NCBI GenBank assembly: GCA_037176705.1
Contig: CM073894.1
Span: forward strand, 30,091,501-30,155,500
DNA: 64,000 nucleotides
Source of the DNA: Molossus alvarezi
Lineage: Eukaryota > Chordata > Mammalia > Chiroptera > Molossidae
Direction of reading: 5' to 3'
Shown here piece by piece: positions 1-11,001 of the stretch. A program made the position numbers and the translations under genes. Positions within the stretch are counted from its first letter, which is position 1; each line of letters opens with the position of its first letter. The notes beneath the pieces were generated by a model. The model searched no databases. It was not told where the DNA came from and saw only the letters and a program-made list of their open reading frames with translations.

Positions 1-689
1 ATAGTCTCCTTAGCTGTTAAGACTGCTGAGCCATCTTTGATACCACCTGGAAAACCCACATTCTATTTTTGGCATCGAAATCCTACTTATTCTTCTGGGA
101 CAGCTAAAAAGCCACAACCTTTGCAAAATATGCTTGCATGCCTCTTCCCATATACCCTATCTGGAAATTCTCTCTTTTTTCTTTGACTGCAATAACATGT
201 TGATATTCACGCTTACATGTAATTGTGTCTCTGTGTTTCCCATACTCCATGTGAACATCAGGAGGGTTAGCAGTTGTTTATACACAGGAAGTATTTAGGA
301 AGTATTTGCTGGGTGAATATAACTGTGAAAATAAATTCACAACTTAGAATAATTTTGAACCTGAATTCTAAGCTGCAAAGGAAGTTACAGATGAAGTCAA
401 CATCAATAAGTGGTATTTATTAAGCAATCACATTTACATAGTGATGTGATAAGCAGCATGCCAAGTAAGTTGAATAAATTGCTCCCAGTTCTCTGAGAGC
501 AACTCACAACCTTATGATTCTGTGAGGTCCAGAAATGAATCAACTAGAAATACATGTGAAATGCTGTGAAATCAAAAAATAATTTACAAGGGGAGCAGAA
601 CATTTGACAGAGTCTGACAACTAGAAAAAGACAAGATGATAGTAAGAAAATTTAGTTGTGGGTTTAAAGATAATAGATCATTAACATTA
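1..689. other. Unassigned AT-rich non-coding DNA
   Basis: No gene, RNA or recognisable repeat is visible here. Open frames are short and start or stop without codon or family signals. It is probably unique intergenic or intronic sequence. Confidence 0.5.
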
Positions 690-876
690 TTTTTTTGTTA
701 ATCTTCACTGGAGAAAGAGAGAGAGAGAAACATCGATTGGCTGTTTCCTGAATGACCCCAACTGGGGCCAAGATCAAACTTGCAACCCAGGTACGTGTCC
801 TTGACCAGAATCAAACCCATGACCCTTTGGTCCACTGGCCGATGCTTTAACCACTGAAGCAAAATGGCCAGGGTCA
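690..876 (-). mobile_element. VES SINE, diverged copy
   Basis: Read on the minus strand, this copy begins with the VES head (CCTGGCCATTTTGCTTCAGTG at its right edge) and continues through the tRNA-like region to a GA-rich stretch that is the complement of the CT-rich VES tail. The internal phrase GAAACATCGATTGGCTG is shared with the other copies. The flanks TCATTA (about 672 and 875) could be a short duplication but merge with T-rich sequence, so the edges are uncertain. The many mismatches mark it as older than the other VES copies. Confidence 0.8.
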
Positions 877-949
877 TTATTTTTTTTCTTTTATACTATC
901 ACAAAATAGGCAGCATTGAACTTGCAGGCAGAAGACATACGGGTCTTTG

Positions 950-1075
950 CCATGTTCTAATCTTGTTCTTGCTGGTAAATGTTGAACATAGGCAAATCAC
1001 TTACATCTTTGAGTTTCTCCCCCCCCCCCATTAACTGAGAGTATTGAAGTACATTAGTAGCCTTCATTACTTTTT
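950..1075 (+). repeat. Possible MIR fragment
   Basis: The order 'GGCAAATCACTTA...TTTGAGTTTCTCC...' resembles the MIR core region (GGCAAGTTACTTAACCTCT...CTCAGTTTCCTC). A run of about ten C at 1020-1029 interrupts it. The match is judged by eye only. Confidence 0.4.
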
Positions 1076-1429
1076 CAGTGAACATTTTTTTTCTGAACAA
1101 ATTTATATTCCGAATTGCAATATGAAAAGTAGATAAAATTGGAGTTACTGTGGTTGAGTCTAGCCCTCACGGTTATATTCCCCAAATCACATGTGACTGA
1201 CCCTAAACCTTTACAGACACACATAATACACATGAAGTCCTCTGGTGTGGAGGCCCCTTCCTCCATTGTTTCTGCATTCACATTCTGTATTGTACAATGG
1301 GTATTTCCTTACGTACAGAGAATGAAATGTACTTTCTAATAAATTTTCTCAGTTTGGAACTTGCTCCAAATGTTGTGAACTTTCCTTTCCGTTAAGTTAT
1401 GTTTTTATATCATGATGAAATCCGAGAGA
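1071..1429. other. Unassigned non-coding DNA
   Basis: Nothing recognisable. The two overlapping opposite-strand frames here are about 66-68 codons long, which is expected by chance in sequence of this composition. Confidence 0.45.
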
Positions 1430-1560
1430 CTTGATTGCTGTTCTTTCTGTGTGTGTGTGTGCGGTATCTGCCCCTAGTGGAAACCGAACCCAGGACTCTC
1501 TGTTCCACAGGCTGACGCTCAACCACTGAGCCAAACTGGCCAGGGCTTGATTACTGTTCT
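1430..1560 (-). mobile_element. Short VES SINE (head only) with TSD
   Basis: A 15 bp target duplication, CTTGATTGCTGTTCT (1430-1444) and CTTGATTACTGTTCT (1546-1560), brackets an insert of only about 101 bp. On the minus strand the insert has the VES tRNA-like head: CCTGGCCAGTTTGGCTCAG, then a B-box-like GGTTCGGTTTCC, then CCACTAGGGGCAG. It passes directly into a (CA)n tail, seen as (GT)n at 1450-1462 on the plus strand. The body and CT-rich part of full-length VES are absent. Because the duplication closes neatly around the short unit, it most likely inserted at this length instead of being shortened later. Confidence 0.85.
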
Positions 1561-1978
1561 CAGGTGGAAACATATACCTTATGAGTATATTTGTATGCTC
1601 AGGGATTAAGCTCTAAGGAGGGTAGCTAACACCTGTGGGTAGATCAATGCTATAAAGGAAAATATGAGTTCTAGTTTCAAATATTCTTTACAATTAAGAC
1701 ATGAGGTTGACAATTAGAGACACAGAATTGACATACTAGCTTACTCTGAAGGCCCTTTGTCTTGGAATGTAATAACAATCATACCACTGGTTTTTCTTTC
1801 TCCAAAATGTTTATTCCACAGCAGATATAATGTGTTTTTCTGAAGGAAAGAAAAAAGAGGAAGAGGTATGAGAAGTATGATTTAAACAGAGGACTGCATT
1901 TGCTCAGGCCCCCAGCCTGAAGAATTTTAGAGTAGACGATGACTATGGGTGTTAGCGTAGTTCTTTCAAATAACATTA
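1561..1978. other. Unassigned non-coding DNA
   Basis: Sequence between two short VES insertions. No gene or repeat is recognised. Confidence 0.4.
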
Positions 1979-2110
1979 GAAACATCCTTGTTTCTTTAAA
2001 TTTTTTTTTGGTACATGCCCCCAGTGGGAACCGAACCCGGAACTCTCTGGTCCACCGGCCGACACTAAAACCGCTGAACCAAACCGGCCAGGGCTGAAAC
2101 ATCCTTGTTT
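1979..2110 (-). mobile_element. Short VES SINE (head only) with perfect TSD
   Basis: A perfect 15 bp duplication, GAAACATCCTTGTTT, at 1979-1993 and 2096-2110 flanks a 102 bp insert. On the minus strand it reads AGCCCTGGCCGGTTTGGTTC, a B-box-like GGTTCCCACT region and GGGGGCATGTACC, then an A-rich tail (T-run at 2000-2010 on the plus strand). It has the same architecture as the copy at 1430-1560, with a poly(A) tail in place of the (CA)n tail. The perfect duplication suggests a fairly recent insertion. Confidence 0.88.
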
Positions 2111-3377
2111 TTGAGTGACTACCACCAAAAACCATGCTCCTTCCTGCACATTCTTTTTTGGAAATAGGACAAGCCCCAGTTTTATGAAACCAAGTGCAGA
2201 AGAATAATGCTTGTTTTCAAGCCAACTGGAGGAGGGCAACATTCAAGTCATCACAAATATTGTTATAAACACGACAGTGACATTGGCAACATGATTTGGT
2301 CTTTGTGCCAAGGGTGAAATTAATGTCATATGCTCAACCTAATGAATGAATAGAAGTAAGTTTCCATAAAGCACACTTAAAAGCAATGGTGGCCTCTCTC
2401 ACTTCTATCTTCCCTTCTGATAAGTCAAGGAATCCTCACAGGCTATACGAACTAGTTGAGGATTGGAAATTGCAGAGGAGATTCAGAAGTTAGTTTAATT
2501 TAGAGATATTTTACTCTTCCCTGGGAAACGAAGAGGCAAACAAACACACAAACAAAACCTTCCAAAGGTATTAACATTTCAGTCGGCAAAAATTGCCTCC
2601 ATTCTCTCTCAATTTCAAACACCTTCCATGATCAAATAAGTTCTTGCAGATGTTAGGAAAGTACATTATGATGTGGGTGCTGGGAGGTTGGCTAGATCCA
2701 ACTCTGGCAAATGCCTACCATTCCCAGTCTGTGTTACTCTGCATTCATTTATTTTATGAACCTCCTCTTCTTGTGGCTTGTTGCTTTGTTAAGAGGTTAG
2801 TAACAAACGAACATAAATACTTTCCTAGGTTATACATTTTCACTTTTAACTTGTGCCTTACCAGGTCACCCTAAGACAAATAAATGAGGTGTAGTGTGCT
2901 CCCAGGTTGAGTCAGCAAAGGCATGTAGCTGTGAATTGATTGCACATGCAAGCTTTTGATTTTGTGTTTGCTTCCTGGCCAACACTCCTGAGGAATCACT
3001 CATTTTTGTTTTGGGAAAGCAGGAGCAAGAGAGGTGTTACTTTTGATATTTCCACCTTCCTGTCTCAAACTATGAACTTTCAAAGGGAAAATATGCACTG
3101 GGGAATTTGTAAGAACCGATGCTGATCAATAGGCAAAGTTGGATGGTGATTCATTATTGAGTTAGGTAAAAGTATAGTTCTTCTGAGAGGCTTTGGATAT
3201 TTATTTGAAAGTCAATTCAACTTGAATTTGAAAAACCAAATATGTTATAAAGTATATTTTTATACTTTAAAAATATATAAGTATATTTTTAGCTGTACTA
3301 AATGTACACTGATAAATAACATGACAGGTTTCATTTTACTTAAAATACAGTGGGTGAAAAAAGTGAAGGTTATTAAG
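2111..3377. other. Unassigned non-coding DNA
   Basis: About 1.27 kb without a recognisable repeat or gene. Small open frames at 2644-2874 and 2940-3125 show no family resemblance, splice context or Kozak-type start, and I treat them as chance. Confidence 0.45.
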
Positions 3378-3634
3378 AACTACAAATTGTCCTGGCCGGT
3401 GTGGCTCAGTGGTTGAGCATCGACCCATGCACCAAGAGGTCGCTGGTTCGATTCCAGATCCCCAGGTTGTGGGCCTGATTCCCAGGGGGGCCATGTAGGA
3501 GGTGGTCAATTGATGTTCTCTCTCATTGATGTTTCTCTCTCTCTCTCCCGCCTCTCTAAAATTAATAAAATAAAAAAATTAAAATAAATAGATAAATAAA
3601 TGTACAATATTATTTTTAAAAAGTACAAATTGGC
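3378..3634 (+). mobile_element. VES SINE, full length, with TSD
   Basis: The flanks ACTACAAATTG (3379-3389) and AGTACAAATTG (3622-3632) are the target duplication. The SINE starts at about 3390 with TCCTGGCCGGTGTGGCTCAG. The pol III A box lies at 3401-3419 and a canonical B box, GGTTCGATTCC, at 3445-3455. The VES body (GTTGTGGGCCTGATTCCCAG), the CT-rich stretch (3520-3557) and an AATAAAATAAAA tail follow. It carries the 'ACCAAGAGGTCGCTGG' head type shared with most other full-length copies in this window. Confidence 0.93.
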
Positions 3635-5440
3635 AGTTACAAAATAGCCACAAGGATGTGAAGTACAGCATAGGGAATATGGTCAATAATATTGTAATAA
3701 CTATGTAAGGTGCCAGGTGGGTACTAGACTCATTGGGGGAATCACTTCGTAAGGTATATACATGTCTTATCACTATGCTATACCAATATAATATTGAATG
3801 CCTACTGTAATTGGAAAATAAAAAAGTTAAAATGCATTAAGATAAGATTTTTCCTTCCCTTGTTAAGCTGTTTATTTTTTATCTCAGCCTAAAATTGGAA
3901 CAAAATATGAATGGCACATATTTTGTTATTTAAAAGTGTAATTGGTCACCTTAGAGTTAGTCTTAGGAAAAAACACTGTGACCCACCTTGGCAGTTGCTA
4001 ACAGCCAGAAACGATAACCAAAGTTCTGTGATGTGGCTCTTCCCAAACACTGGCAGAGATGAGAAGGTTGCTGGAGTTGGAGGGATATCACTGGAGGCTC
4101 TGGGAGTTCCTTCTGAAGTCATTCTGAATTAGCAGCTAATGGGGAGCTTTCTTTGATGGCACTATTATAATTAAATGCAGCTGGATGAAAATCAACCACA
4201 AAGCGAACTCGTTTGTTTATCATTACTTCTGACTTTGTTAGCAGATGTTTTCGAGGTACCGTAGTAGCCAGCTTAATTTGTCTCCATGTAATGTGAAGCA
4301 GGTAAACTTTGATTAATAAACTGACAAGTACACTTCTTAATTTCTTTTCTGAAGTTTCCTTCTGTGACTCTTATATAGCACATATGTCAAATCCGGAAAG
4401 CACACGGATAAACATTCAGTTTCTTTTTATATATGTCAGGCCAGTTGAAATGGAGGTGTCAGTCGGCGGTGAGCTGGCTTGTCAAATGTTCATCTTGAAA
4501 GCTGCAGCAGTATTATCGCATGCAAGTAGGCTAGTGAAAAAGATAAACACATATGGTATATACATACCAGACTATGGAACAACAGCTCTCTCGGTTGTAA
4601 TCATGATTGGCTTCCATAAGGGACTCAATAATTTTCAGTAAATTGGATCCTTTATGGGTTTAAACATTAATTCATCTATTTAAAAAGGGTAATTTTGACA
4701 TATCCTTTGCCTATAATAAATGCCTCCTCCACTTAACAGGCAGACTGCCTCACCACCCACTTTGTCTGTTCAACACACTGTACCTCCAGAGTCTTCCCTC
4801 AGAATGCACTTTCTACCTATTTTCCTCCCCAACACTCCAAAGGGCTTCTTTCCCATCTTTTAAAGAACTCTTGAAAATTGCACCCCTTCTTCCAAATCTT
4901 TCCCACATACCTGGAAAGAATGTTTTTGTTTTTTTTAAATAGGCTCAAGAAAGGTCAAGCACGCAGTATCCACAATTCACATTGCATTAATTACTAATAC
5001 AAAATATTCATGTGCACTATGATTTTGTACTTGTGTTATTATTTGCTCAAGATAAAGTTGCATATGTATCTGCATGTCCTCTGGTTTTTGTGTCCAGATC
5101 AATGTTATCAGTTTTACATTGTGATGTCTACATCTGTTTTAATTGCCGTAAAACGAAGCACAGTACTTTGTATGTACTTGGAAATTACTTTTTTTTTTAA
5201 TGCTGGTGCTATAACACCAACTCTTTAATCAGCTAGTCATTAATTCTGAAAATTTGTTTCTAGAGATATGTGTGTGAATGTGTATATTTATGTATGTGTT
5301 CCTGTTCTCACCTATTTTTGCACAGAATTTATTTGGGCTTAAGTTGGGACAAAGGGATGGCAAAAGCTATGGCTAACTCTGAAGTTCCCTGTAGATAGCA
5401 TAAGGAAATGTAGTCTGAGGCACCCTTCTACACCCCTTTC
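3635..5440. other. Unassigned non-coding DNA
   Basis: About 1.8 kb with no confident repeat. The pyrimidine-rich stretch near 4720-4920 faintly resembles the body of an L2 element but cannot be called. The 110-codon open frame at 4309-4641 has no recognisable domain and no better than chance length. Confidence 0.4.
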
Positions 5441-5690
5441 TTTACAGCTCTGAGGTAAAGATGTTCTTTATGTAGGCAGAGTGGATAGGAGGAGCATGAC
5501 CCTGAGGACTAGATGGGACAGGGACTGGATGCAAACACTGTCCCCGCCAGCTCCCCGAGCCTCAGTGCCTTCGTCTGTAAAACCAGAGACAATAATACCA
5601 CCTTGTGAAGTTTAGAGATGTAGTATAGCTAAAGATTCTGGCACATAACAGACCCTCAGTATACATTAGCCAATGCTATTAGATGTAAGG
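5441..5690 (+). repeat. MIR SINE relic
   Basis: The core 'GAGCCTCAGTGCCTTCGTCT' followed by GTAAAACCAGAGACAATAAT matches the MIR arrangement CTCAGTTTCCTCATCTGTAAAATGGGGATAATAAT. The 3' part 'CTGGCACATAACAGACCCTC' followed by AGTATACATTA matches the MIR end GGCACATAGTAAGCGCTCAATAAA. It is highly diverged, as expected for this ancient mammalian family. Confidence 0.75.
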
Positions 5691-8600
5691 AATATGCTCT
5701 TTCAGTAGAGGAGAAAAAAGTTAAACATGGTCACTCTTATGTGGAACAGTATAGGAGTGGCCTTCTGTGCTGGTCTTCATGGGTAATATTCACAGCCTGT
5801 ATTAGCTCACCAACTTAGATGTTATTTTATGCAAAAACTAACTGAAAATGTTATAACTGAAAAGCAATAGACACTCATTAATGCCTGTAGAGTAGTTCTT
5901 ATGAAAAGAGAACAGACACCTTTTCCATGACCAGCTGAACGCTGACTGTATGTTCAGCTCTCAACTACTTATTGTCACTTGATTAAAAATAATCTATCTC
6001 TAACTGATACTCTTCTAATTGGGGAACTTTCAAAGAAGCTTCATTAAATTTCCAGTCTCTAAAAGTGTTTTTTAAAAAATAATTCGCTGTATTAGAAATG
6101 TCAGGATAATTAGTTAAATCACAACATTAGATTTGTATGTACTGAAGACCAAATGCATATTGGTACCTCTATATAACTTTAGCATATTTGAAAAATTTGT
6201 CTGACTTTTTTTTTCTTACCTTTTAAGCTTTTTCTCTAATGTGAATCTGTTTTTACTTTCATTTGGGGTAAGGAGAGCAAGATGAAAGTAAGAAAATTTT
6301 CATGGAACTGCAGATAAGCTAATTTTGGGGAAAAAAATTCTTGTTAAGATAATTGCTCTTGAGAAAAATTATTCATGTGTGAGTAACTACCCTTGTTATT
6401 TCATCTACATTGCTAGAGAATAGAATTACCTGACAACACTATAAAGCAGGGTCATATACTGGGCATGAAGTATGGCTCACAAACACATGGCATGCTTTCT
6501 GGAAACATCTGCGTGAAGATGGGTCAGAGAATTCAGGAGGGTGGCCATCCCATGTGACTTTGATTCTTGGCTCAGCATTTTAATTTATTTCTTAAAGATG
6601 GTCAAATTTATAGTCTAGCCAAAAAAATAAGATATCCAACATCCTCTTGACAGGATGGAGAGTGGGGAGTCCATGGGCTACTGTCCTTCACTTGAAAATA
6701 GCTGAAATTAAATTATGTGTGCCTTTCTTAAAGCTGGGGAGAGGGATATGCTCTGTGCCAGGGTGTTGACTTCCCCTGAGATCTAGGAAAACCATACTAC
6801 ATCTTGAAAACCATTCCCAGGGATTGCAGTGTTCATCGGGCTGGTGTGAGTGAACATAAGACACTAGGTTGTCAGAAAAGTTGAGGGTGTAATTGCTTAA
6901 ATAATGCTAATTGAGCAGTTGATAATCACATACCATTATTTAAGTAAGATGACTCTTTCACTATTGATGGATAGAACCTGATGAGTTGTGAGATTCAGAA
7001 TAGACATTGAAGTTTCAGATACCATGCCATTTCTTTGGTATTTGTTGAGTCCCATAGAGTAATGCTATTTGGAATGTACTCAGGAAGACATTTGTAAGTA
7101 AAAAAAAGAGGAATCTCTAAAGATGTTGGTCTGAGGAGACCTGAGTCCAGGTAGACAGTAGATCTCAATGATTTTTGGGGAAAGCCACATGCTATTTGCA
7201 ATTAATAAGTCTCCTACCAGGTGCTACTGAAAATTGATGCCTGATGCCCATGATTTTTATTGTGCTCTCTGGAATCTGAGATATTTGATGTGTGTGAATC
7301 AAGAAGAGTCAGGTTGAGATGGTTGTCATAGCTAGAAGCAAAGGGTCTGCAAAGGTGATAGGGGTTCTGTAAAAGGTATTGTCCAACAGGCAAATCTGGC
7401 TTCAGGATGCTGCTGGAATGTGCAAAATTTGTTCTTTGTGTTGAAGAGAAAAAATGCATCCAAATGTAAGGAGACCAATATAAGAACATATGTGAATAGT
7501 GCTAACTGTAATACTTCTGGTGACATGTGTCTGCTTTTACATTTCCAGAAGACCTGACCCTGGCTTCAGTCTTAGAAGCTTATCTTTTAAGCCGTTTCTG
7601 GGCCTTAATTCTTTTGCTCTCAGCCTGTAGAACTCCAGGAGACTCGGGCTGGGGTGACTGTGGCCGTGACCTTGTTGATGCAGGAGATTTCCAGTCTCTG
7701 CCGCTGAAAGATCTGTCAAAGGACGGACCCCCTAAGAACTTCATCCCTCCTTGAAATTAAAGGGAGAGGGTGTGCTAATTTGAAGGATTGCTTTCTAGAC
7801 TTTTATTTATTTATGATTTTTATCAAGCATCTTTGGTGAAAAGTTCCATAGCTAAAGTCTGCAAAAGAAAACAGAACAGATGATGGAAACTGATGACTAA
7901 AGTCAGCTGTTCCCTAAAAGTGGCAATAATGTCAAGGTAGTAACTGGATAATCCATTCTGTTTGGGGCTTTGTCTATTTTTCTTGTATCTGAATTGTCAC
8001 TTGGTTGTCTCATTTATACTTCAACAAATGGTTCCCAACGTGTGTGTGTGGAGACATGTGAGAAGTAGCTGCATTGTAATATTTATCATTAAAGAGCTGC
8101 CTTTGTTTCATTTACAAGCATCACACTGATGATTTGAATAATAAAGCTGACTGGCTTACTCACTGAAAGTTGCTTCCATAATGGAACAAATTTATGTACA
8201 GAGGTTCTCCCTTTCTTTATTAGATAATTGGACAAAATGTTGAGAAACTGCTACTAATTGAGCACTCATTCCAGCTTTTGTCTATATTGAGGCTGGACAG
8301 GTTTTCTGAGGTTTGCAAAAGAATTAAATATCCACCAAACCTTGCAACAGTTTCCCTTTTCCCAGTACGTTTTTATTAACTTTAACCAAGTCCCTGGGCT
8401 TAAATGTGGTTTATCCCAAAATTTTCACACTCACCTTTTATAAGAATCACATATTGGAGGATGTTTTCATTTTAGGAGGAAAGTGTGATCAAAGACAGGT
8501 CATATGTTTCCTCCTTTGAGGCGGCAGAAGCAAATGGGCAGGGTTCAGATCAAATGTTTTTGCTAGCATGATATTCAATAGGTAACAGTTGCCCCAAAGC

Positions 8601-9029
8601 AAGGCCTGAAAGAGTTAGGAGAAAAAATAATAGAAACTGAAAAACCTTTGAAAACCCATATAATAGAAGGTACTTGGGGAATCAGAAATTTAAAAAGAAT
8701 CATGTATAAGAAATGCACCATAAAACATAAGCATGCTGTTTCATGAGTCTTTCTTTTCCCTCCCACTACAGCTGTTTGAGTTGGAGTCATGATGATCCCT
8801 TGTCTGTGTCTGTTAGGACAGCTCCTTAAAGCACACTTTGCCTTCACACAGTGTGTCGTACACCAAGTCTATCTTTCACAGGAATTCCAGGCGAATTTTC
8901 TTGAAGCACATTTCAGGTCCTGTTACTGTTATGTTAAACATAAACAATTCCTCAAACCTAAAATAATAAAGCTTTTAATTTGTTAGCATGACATTATTTA
9001 ACCTGACCTGCTGCAAAGACTTATTCTTC
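5691..9029. other. Long stretch of unassigned AT-rich non-coding DNA
   Basis: About 3.3 kb without a confident repeat or gene. Open frames at 7214-7754 and 8575-8986 overlap on opposite strands, and none shows a domain or conserved motif. The lack of identifiable transposons makes it probably old, unique sequence. Confidence 0.45.
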
Positions 9030-9194
9030 AATATTGTGCATTCATGTTCCCACCACGCTGGAATAACCACTTGCTCTTCTCTAGCAAACACCTATGTGAC
9101 CTTACCTGTGTCTATGTGCTCAGTCTCTTCCTAAAACCCATACTCCTCAACTCTACATATCTACCAGTTAGAATTCTACCTATCTTTGAAGGCA
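9030..9194 (+). repeat. Possible L2 fragment
   Basis: A C/T-rich text with CCACCACGCTGGAATAACCAC, CTTGCTCTTCTCTAGC and TTTGAAGGCA resembles the part of L2 upstream of its 3' end (CTGGAATGCTCTTCC...TTCAAGGCCCAGCTC). By-eye resemblance only. Confidence 0.35.
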
Positions 9195-9755
9195 TACTCT
9201 AGCATGCAGCCTCAGAGACAGCCCCAGCGACCTTGTCTCTTGTACTCCTGCCTATGTAATCCCCTCCCCTTGAGTGTGGGCTGCACCTGTGACTCACTTC
9301 TAATGAACGTAGGGGTGAAATGTCACTCCTGGGATTAGATTGCACAGAGACTGTGAAACAAGTCTTGCTCGTTCTTGCTCTCTTGTTCTTTCACTTTGAG
9401 GGAAGCCGGTTGCCATTTTGGGAGCGATGTTATGCAGAGACCCGGACGGCCTGGATTGGAGGGATGCCTCTGGCCAATGATCAGTGAGGACCTTAGGTTC
9501 TCAATGCAATAGCTTGAGAGGAACTGGATCCTGCCAGGAATTAAGTGAGTGCGTTAGAAGCAGATTTTCCCACAGCAGAGCCTTCAGAAGAAACTGCAGC
9601 CCAGATGACACTTTGAGGGCAATTTTGTGAGAGGTCTTGAGACCAGGGCTTCCAACCAAGCTGTACAAGGATGTGAGGTAGAATGGTTAAGATGATAAAT
9701 GTTTAAGGCATTAAATTTGGGGGCTGTTACATCATAATATGTAACTAATATAAAA
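9195..9755 (+). mobile_element. LTR-like relic, ERVL-MaLR type (family uncertain)
   Basis: This is one continuous block of about 560 bp, more GC-rich than its flanks. Its landmarks are CCCTTGAGTGTGGGCTGCAC, GACTCACTTCTAATGAACG, the phrase GGGAAGCCGGTTGCCATTTTG, a GATAAATGTTTAAGGCATTAA segment and an end at ATATGTAACTAATATA. These resemble an old mammalian MaLR-class LTR, in which GATAATAAATGTTTGTTGTTTTAAGCC and GCAATAGATAACTAATAC form the 3' end. No internal retroviral coding sequence adjoins it, so it would be a solitary LTR. A non-LTR repeat family with similar landmarks cannot be ruled out. Confidence 0.5.
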
Positions 9756-9919
9756 TTTGGGGCCAGGAATTGGGTTTAAACGCCTGAAACCATCTATAAT
9801 TCCTTCAATGAAAATTAATACCTCTCTTTTATATGTTTCTAGAATGTACTGAATGTACTGGTATTTTGAAAATTTCAGATTCCGCCTTATTCTGTTTTCA
9901 GTTGTACATGGCTTTTCTC

Positions 9920-10052
9920 CCATATAAAATTGCAAACTTCCTTGACATCTGAAGCCATGCCATATTTATCTCTGAATTCCTTCCCTCCAGTGTTTTGGCA
10001 ACAGGTTTTATATAGTAGATGCTCAATAAATAGTTGTTGGATTAAATTTAGT
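9920..10052 (+). repeat. L2 3' end
   Basis: The phrase 'TATAGTAGATGCTCAATAAA' followed by TAGTTGTTGGATTAAA is the characteristic L2 3' end (ATAGTAGGTGCTCAATAAATATTTGTTGAATGAA). Upstream 'AATTCCTTCCCTCCAGTG' fits the preceding L2 segment. Confidence 0.7.
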
Positions 10053-10529
10053 GAATATATTTACTCATACTTCAGTGAACAAAAGTTACTAAAGATCAAT
10101 TGACTGATTCATGACTAAAAATTTTACAGCTCTTGAAATTTGTCAGGAATTAGTGAGTGTGAGCTGGTGGTTTATTGAGGGACATCTTCCCAAATATTTC
10201 ATGATACTTGACATTAATTCTTATTTTGGGGGTATGTGAGTTACAAAAAACACATAATTTTGATGAACTCTGTATAGATTTAATTAATATTATCCAGTTT
10301 TGAATATGAAGAATCTTAGATTTTGTTATATGACAGTACCTATTGGACTATCAGGATTGTGAGGGTGTATTTGACTTAAAAATGATAGCCACCAGGATAA
10401 CTTCACAGCATCAGTTTCTCCTCAAGATTTCTGTTTTCTTTATTAAATGGTTTCATGTGGACATGGGTTTGCTATGCTCAAAAACTCACAGATTACTTTT
10501 GAGTTTTGCCACTGCCATGGAGTAGAAAG
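10053..10529. other. Unassigned non-coding DNA
   Basis: Nothing recognisable. A 60-codon frame at 10343-10525 has no family signal. Confidence 0.4.
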
Positions 10530-10645
10530 TGTTGGTTTTGGGGTGAGATAGTTCTGCTTTGAATTTTGACTGAAGAATTTAATTTGCTGTTTGATTATGA
10601 GCAAGTTTCGTAGTCTCTTTGGGCTCTCTACATATGACACAACAG
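10530..10645 (+). repeat. MIR fragment
   Basis: The order 'GGGTGAGATAGTTCTGCTTT', GAATTTTGACT, TTGATTATGAGCAAGTTTCG, TAGTCTCTTTGGGCTCT follows the MIR 5' half (GAGCCAGACTGCCTGGGTTCGAAT...TGTGACCTTGGGCAAGTTACTTAACCTCTCTGTGCCTCAG). Confidence 0.6.
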
Positions 10646-10678
10646 ATCCAAGCCATTGGTTTGGAGGAATAATTTTAT

Positions 10679-10720
10679 ACACACACACACACACACACGC
10701 ATGCACGCACACACACACAC
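10679..10720. repeat. (CA)n microsatellite
   Basis: An alternating CA/GC array with GCATGCACGCAC interruptions in its middle. It directly abuts the inverted-repeat element that starts at 10721. Confidence 0.95.
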
Positions 10721-10840
10721 AGTGAGGCAAAAGTAGGTTTACAGTTGTAAGTACATAGGAGTTTATTCTTGTATAACTATTATTTATTAATTATTGCATT
10801 ATTTTTCATATGAACAACTGTAAAATCAACTTTCCCCCCA
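10721..10840. mobile_element. Small inverted-repeat element, mariner-like MITE candidate
   Basis: The left end AGTGAGGCAAAAGTAGGTTT followed by ACAGTTGT, and the right end ACAACTGTAAAATCAACTTT followed by CCCCCCATA, are inverted copies of each other with mismatches outside the perfect ACAGTTGT/ACAACTGT core. The AT-rich centre includes TATTATTTATTAATTATTGC. Total length is about 120 bp with no coding capacity, as in miniature inverted-repeat elements. The TGAGGCAAAAGTAGG end recalls Tc1/mariner-type ends, but the family is my inference. Confidence 0.55.
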
Positions 10841-10853
10841 TAATGTATGTGGA

Positions 10854-10862
10854 GAGCGAGAA

Positions 10863-10900
<38 letters not shown>
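10854..10900. repeat. (GA)n microsatellite
   Basis: GAGAGCGAGAAATAGAGAG followed by about 18 uninterrupted GA units. Confidence 0.95.
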
Positions 10901-10901
<1 letters not shown>

Positions 10902-11001
10902 ATATATGTATAGTCTATATATAGAGAAACTATAGGGACTATCTATATATGTTGAATCTATCTATTTATCTATCATCTATCTATATTCATCTATTTATCT
11001 A
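10901..11001. repeat. TA-rich and (TATC)n low-complexity tract
   Basis: Imperfect CTATATATAGAG and TCTATCTATTTATCTATC units follow the GA array. Together with 10679-10900 they form a composite simple-repeat block of over 300 bp. Confidence 0.85.

Noticed and set aside
3401..3455. tRNA gene from the A and B boxes
   Set aside because: The boxes belong to the VES SINE head. There is no cloverleaf with a paired acceptor stem, and the SINE body, tail and TSD follow. The same applies to the other VES copies.
7527..7754. 75-codon frame with a hydrophobic start as a small secreted protein
   Set aside because: An overlapping frame of similar size exists on the opposite strand, there is no promoter or splice context, and the composition is not distinctive.
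9195..9755. Endogenous retrovirus with coding regions
   Set aside because: Only one LTR-like unit is visible. No gag, pol or env-like sequence or second LTR is nearby.
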